A stretch of DNA of 64,000 nucleotides from Paenibacillus sp. LHD-38 (GTDB lineage: Bacteria > Bacillota > Bacilli > Paenibacillales > Paenibacillaceae), in the NCBI RefSeq assembly GCF_031157315.1, contig NZ_JAVIFU010000003.1:62001-126000 (forward strand), read 5' to 3'. This document shows positions 61,323-64,000 of the stretch, one piece after another (position 1 is the stretch's first letter; the number at the start of each line of letters is the position of its first letter). Below the pieces are notes generated by a model. That model saw only the letters and a program-made list of their open reading frames with translations. It was not told the origin of the DNA and searched no databases. The position numbers were made by a program, and so were the translations under genes.

Positions 61323-62327
61323 TTACCATGGAATATCTCCAATGTTGTGCATGATCAAATCAATCTCTGTTATTTCGTCAGCGGATAACGGTGCGCTTTC
61401 CAGTGCCTTCACATTTTCTTCGATTTGACTAACACGGCTGACGCCGATAAGCGCAGAGGTTACCCCGCCTTCGCGAAGTGCCCATGACAATGCCAGTTGC
61501 GAGAGCGTTTGGCCTCTTTTGGCGGCAAAAGCCTCCAAGCTGCGGAATTTCTGTACTCGCTCCCCAGTGATGGCTTCCGGCTTCATCGTGCTGTTTGTCG
61601 CCTTGGCTTCCGCTTCAATTTTATCGACATACTTATTGGTCAGCTGGCCTCTGCCGAGCGGGCAATAAGCGATTGAACCAATCCCCTGCTCTTCGAGTAC
61701 GTCCTGCAGCCCATCTTCGATCCAACGATTCAGCATCGAATAGTTCGGCTGATGAATAAGGCATGGCGTGCCGAGCTCCTTCAGGATTTTTACCGCTGCG
61801 CTGGTTTGCTCCGCGTTGTAATTGGACAATCCCACATACAAAGCTTTACCCTGCCTGACCGCATGATCAAGCGCTCCCATCGTCTCCTCCAAAGGCGTTT
61901 CCGGGTCCGGGCGGTGAGAATAAAAAATATCGACGTAATCAAGGCCCATTCTGGTTAGACTGCGGTCAAGACTGGACAACAGATTTTTACGCGAGCCCCA
62001 CTCGCCGTAAGGGCCCTCCCACATGTAATAGCCTGCTTTTGTGGATATAAGCAGCTCGTCCCGATATGGAACAAGATCCTTTTTATAAACCGCACCGAAG
62101 GTTTCCTCCGCGGATCCCGCAGGCGGTCCATAATTGTTTGCAAGGTCAAAATGGTTGATTCCAAGATCAAATGCTTTTAGAATCATTGCTCTTGAATTTT
62201 CCAGCGGCTGGTTGCCGCCAAAGTTTTGCCAAAGTCCGAGTGAGATGGCGGGCAGCTTAATGCCGCTCTTGCCTGCGCGTTTGTACAACATATCGGAATA
62301 ACGTGATTGCTCTGCTGCATATGGCAT
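61323..62327 (-). CDS. Aldo/keto reductase (YghZ/L-glyceraldehyde 3-phosphate reductase type)
   Basis: 334 residues. Catalytic Asp and Tyr in INHFDLANNYG, Lys in LLISTKAGYYMW, His in FYSHRPDPETPLEETMGAL, and the NADPH-binding TSALIGVSRVSQIEENV. AGGGG precedes the ATG. Divergent from an AraC regulator that may control it. Confidence 0.9.
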   Translation of the reverse strand: MPYAAEQSRYSDMLYKRAGKSGIKLPAISLGLWQNFGGNQPLENSRAMILKAFDLGINHFDLANNYGPPAGSAEETFGAVYKKDLVPYRDELLISTKAGYYMWEGPYGEWGSRKNLLSSLDRSLTRMGLDYVDIFYSHRPDPETPLEETMGALDHAVRQGKALYVGLSNYNAEQTSAAVKILKELGTPCLIHQPNYSMLNRWIEDGLQDVLEEQGIGSIAYCPLGRGQLTNKYVDKIEAEAKATNSTMKPEAITGERVQKFRSLEAFAAKRGQTLSQLALSWALREGGVTSALIGVSRVSQIEENVKALESAPLSADEITEIDLIMHNIGDIPW

Positions 62328-62511
62328 GTAATGGTAGTCCCCTTATCCTATTAATCTGATTTCCTTGAAAAAGAATATGCAATAATGTTTACTTCTAAAT
62401 CTGATTACTTTCAAAGTATATTGATTTATACAGGAATAAGGAATGTCCACAAGCAAGGTTTATATGTCATAATGTAAGATGTATAAGATTCAATGGCAGG
62501 AGCTGAACCGG

Positions 62512-63312
62512 ATGTGCGAGCATTATGATCTCATTTATTATTACCATGGAAAGCAGTATTGCCCTCCCAGCTACAATTGGGGACCAGGAGTAAAAGACCA
62601 TTATAAAATTTTGTTTATTCATGAAGGAAAAGGCAGCTACCATATAAACGGCCATACGTATGAGCTAAAAAAAGGACAAGGCTTCATGGTTTTTCCAAAT
62701 ATCATCTGTCATATGATGGCTGATGAGCTGGAACCGTGGGTTTATTCTTGGATAGCCTTTCAAGGCAGCAGCGTTGAGCGTTTGCTTGAACAAGTGCAGC
62801 TCAGCGTCGACAACCCTTATTTCACCTTTGCGCCGGCCAATTGGTTTGACCCCTGGATGGATCAGCTGGCTGAAGCAGAAGCTCTTGAAAAAAACAGCGG
62901 GCTTATCGTACACAGCCTGCTTTACCGTCTCTTCTCGGAATGGATCGATATGCTGACCGGACCTAATCAATTGGGGTACATGCCGAAAGCGAAGGATGAA
63001 TATGTGCGTAAAGCCGTCGAGTATATCAAAATGAATTATTATACAAAAATAAGCATTACCGAGCTGGCGAATCGGATCGGTATTGATCGAATCTATTTTT
63101 CGTCCTTGTTTAAAGAGATCGAGCAGCTTTCCCCTCAAATGTATTTATTGCATTACCGAATGGATAAAGCTTGTGATTTAATGAACAATCAGCAGCTCTC
63201 GGTTTCTGATATTTCCCATTCCGTCGGTTATACCGATCCTCTGCTCTTCTCGAAAATGTTCAAGAAGGTGAAGGGGGTGTCTCCCTCTCATTTCCGCAAA
63301 AAATTGATCTGA
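62512..63312 (+). CDS. AraC family transcriptional regulator with cupin sensor
   Basis: 266 residues from ATG 62512 (AGGAG 9 bp upstream; an ATG at 62479 has no site). N-terminal cupin-like sugar-binding domain (ILFIHEGKGSYHINGHTYELKKGQGFMVFPN) and C-terminal double HTH (SITELANRIGIDRIYFSSLFKEIEQLSPQMYLLHYRMDKACDLM). Confidence 0.9.
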   Translation: MCEHYDLIYYYHGKQYCPPSYNWGPGVKDHYKILFIHEGKGSYHINGHTYELKKGQGFMVFPNIICHMMADELEPWVYSWIAFQGSSVERLLEQVQLSVDNPYFTFAPANWFDPWMDQLAEAEALEKNSGLIVHSLLYRLFSEWIDMLTGPNQLGYMPKAKDEYVRKAVEYIKMNYYTKISITELANRIGIDRIYFSSLFKEIEQLSPQMYLLHYRMDKACDLMNNQQLSVSDISHSVGYTDPLLFSKMFKKVKGVSPSHFRKKLI

Positions 63313-63316
63313 AAAA

Positions 63317-63360
63317 ATAGAAAAGAACCTGCAGGCGTTAGCTCACAGGTTCTTTTCTAT
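63317..63360. terminator. Bidirectional terminator
   Basis: A perfect 15-bp stem (63317-63331 with 63346-63360) between the convergent AraC and acetyltransferase genes. Confidence 0.85.
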
Positions 63361-63363
63361 TTA

Positions 63364-63792
63364 TTAATGTGATAAATCTTTAACCATCTTAACATGCGGG
63401 ATGTTTTCTTCCATAAATACGGTCGACGCCACTTCATAACCTTGCTTTTCATAAAAAGCCGCCGCTTGCACCTGTCCATGCAGCTTGGCTTTCTTCATTC
63501 CTTTCTCGCGTGCAATCGCTTCAAGCTCGTCCATGATCGCTTTGCCTAAGCGGTGCATCCGGTGAGTGGATAGCACACAGATACGCTCCAGCTTAGCATA
63601 TTCATCCACAACCCGCACTCTGCCTGTGCCAACTGGTTCGTTTTCGTAATAAACAAGGACATGATCGGCGATATCTTCAAATTCATCCAGCTCTACTTCC
63701 TCCGCTACACCCTGCTCCTTCACGAAGACTGCTTTCCGAATACGGAATGCATCATCTAATTGCTCTTCAGTCGTAATACGTGTCGTTTCCAT
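63364..63792 (-). CDS. GNAT family N-acetyltransferase
   Basis: 142 residues from ATG 63792 (AAGGA 9 bp upstream; METTRITTEEQLDDAFRIRKAVFVKEQGV). Acetyl-CoA loop VLSTHRMHRLGKAIMDELEAIA and C-terminal AAAFYEKQGYEV, as in the YjcF/ElaA-like group. Substrate unknown. Confidence 0.88.
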   Translation of the reverse strand: METTRITTEEQLDDAFRIRKAVFVKEQGVAEEVELDEFEDIADHVLVYYENEPVGTGRVRVVDEYAKLERICVLSTHRMHRLGKAIMDELEAIAREKGMKKAKLHGQVQAAAFYEKQGYEVASTVFMEENIPHVKMVKDLSH

Positions 63793-63909
63793 CCTTCTCT
63801 TTCCTTCCATAACTAAATTACTTCTTGTCCTGCGTTTCAGCAGCCTATGCTTCTTATTATAATGCTTAATGCTTAATTAGCAAAAATTACTGGTTTGTTT
63901 GACTCCGAT

Positions 63910-63999
63910 TTATCCTTCTTCCGATTCCAAACGTTGTTTTTTTCTGCAGACATACACAAACGCAGGTGGAATATTAAACGGAACAAATATTATTTCATC
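63910..63999 (-). CDS. Possible 3' end of a gene entering from the right edge
   Basis: An open minus-strand frame of 29 codons (FVPFNIPPAFVYVCRKKQ...) ends in TAA at 63910. The hydrophobic stretch followed by a basic tail looks like the end of a membrane protein, but the fragment is too short to be sure. 63811-63909 holds no other feature. Confidence 0.3.
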   Translation of the reverse strand, partial: DEIIFVPFNIPPAFVYVCRKKQRLESEEG

Positions 64000-64000
64000 A

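Noticed and set aside
1..64000. tRNA, rRNA, CRISPR arrays, prophage or complete insertion sequences
   Set aside because: None seen on either strand by motif reading; short or divergent copies could be missed without a search program.

Overview
The window looks like a chromosomal segment of a spore-forming Gram-positive bacterium of the Paenibacillus type. Evidence: a complete gerA-gerB-gerC germination operon, strong AGGAGG-like ribosome sites, GlnR/TnrA-type nitrogen boxes, Rho-independent terminators after most units, and protein families typical of Paenibacillaceae (CD3324-like, DUF6463-like, GerC lipoprotein, ROK/AraC sugar regulators). No rRNA, tRNA, CRISPR array, prophage or intact insertion sequence was seen.

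Layout. 1-465: 5' part of an ABC-F ATPase. 577-6631: nitrate assimilation, moeA-nasB-nasC on the minus strand. Its leader carries two hexaloop hairpins and an overlapping terminator (ANTAR-type antitermination signature), and two perfect GlnR/TnrA boxes lie upstream. The divergent nitrate transporter is reduced to 31 codons. 6678-12522: NfrA-like reductase, ger operon, rpiA. 12544-14553: acetyltransferase, S66 peptidase, small cysteine/phenylalanine-rich protein. 14735-19596: a phosphorelay/cyclic-di-GMP operon (REC; histidine kinase-REC; Hpt-REC-GGDEF-REC) in which each of the three genes has one frameshift. 19793-25820: CD3324-like HTH protein, NlpC/P60 hydrolase, HAD phosphatase, an ECF-like sigma factor divergent from a ClpP paralogue with matching promoters, a TrxR-like flavoprotein, and an EamA exporter behind a purine-type riboswitch. 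26010-41015: molybdopterin oxidoreductase, aroC/LysR, HxlR next to a deleted namA, trhO, an SH3-glucosaminidase, and an SDR-SDR-enolase superfamily catabolic operon. 41145-43337: MarR/ArsA cluster. 43426-52231: uxuA plus a sugar ABC importer, an RraA-like protein and AraC, GntR and ROK regulators, probably sugar-acid use. 52424-53199: ddl fused to a vanY remnant. 53309-61191: five tightly packed genes, SWIM-HEAT-MoxR-DUF5682-VWA, a conserved but functionally undefined system. 61323-64000: aldo/keto reductase, AraC regulator, acetyltransferase.

Two features run through the window. First, gene damage is common: truncated nasA, three frameshifted signalling genes, a GNAT fragment, namA with its middle deleted, arsA apparently missing about 80 residues in frame, and the ddl-vanY junction. 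Second, two identical 99-bp structured repeats lie 17.6 kb apart, each next to a gene end and followed by a strong hairpin.

The best candidates for new biology are the nitrate leader RNA with its GlnR sites, the sigma factor-ClpP pair with matched promoters, the five-gene MoxR/VWA/DUF5682 locus, the variant purine riboswitch in front of an exporter, and the 99-bp repeat.
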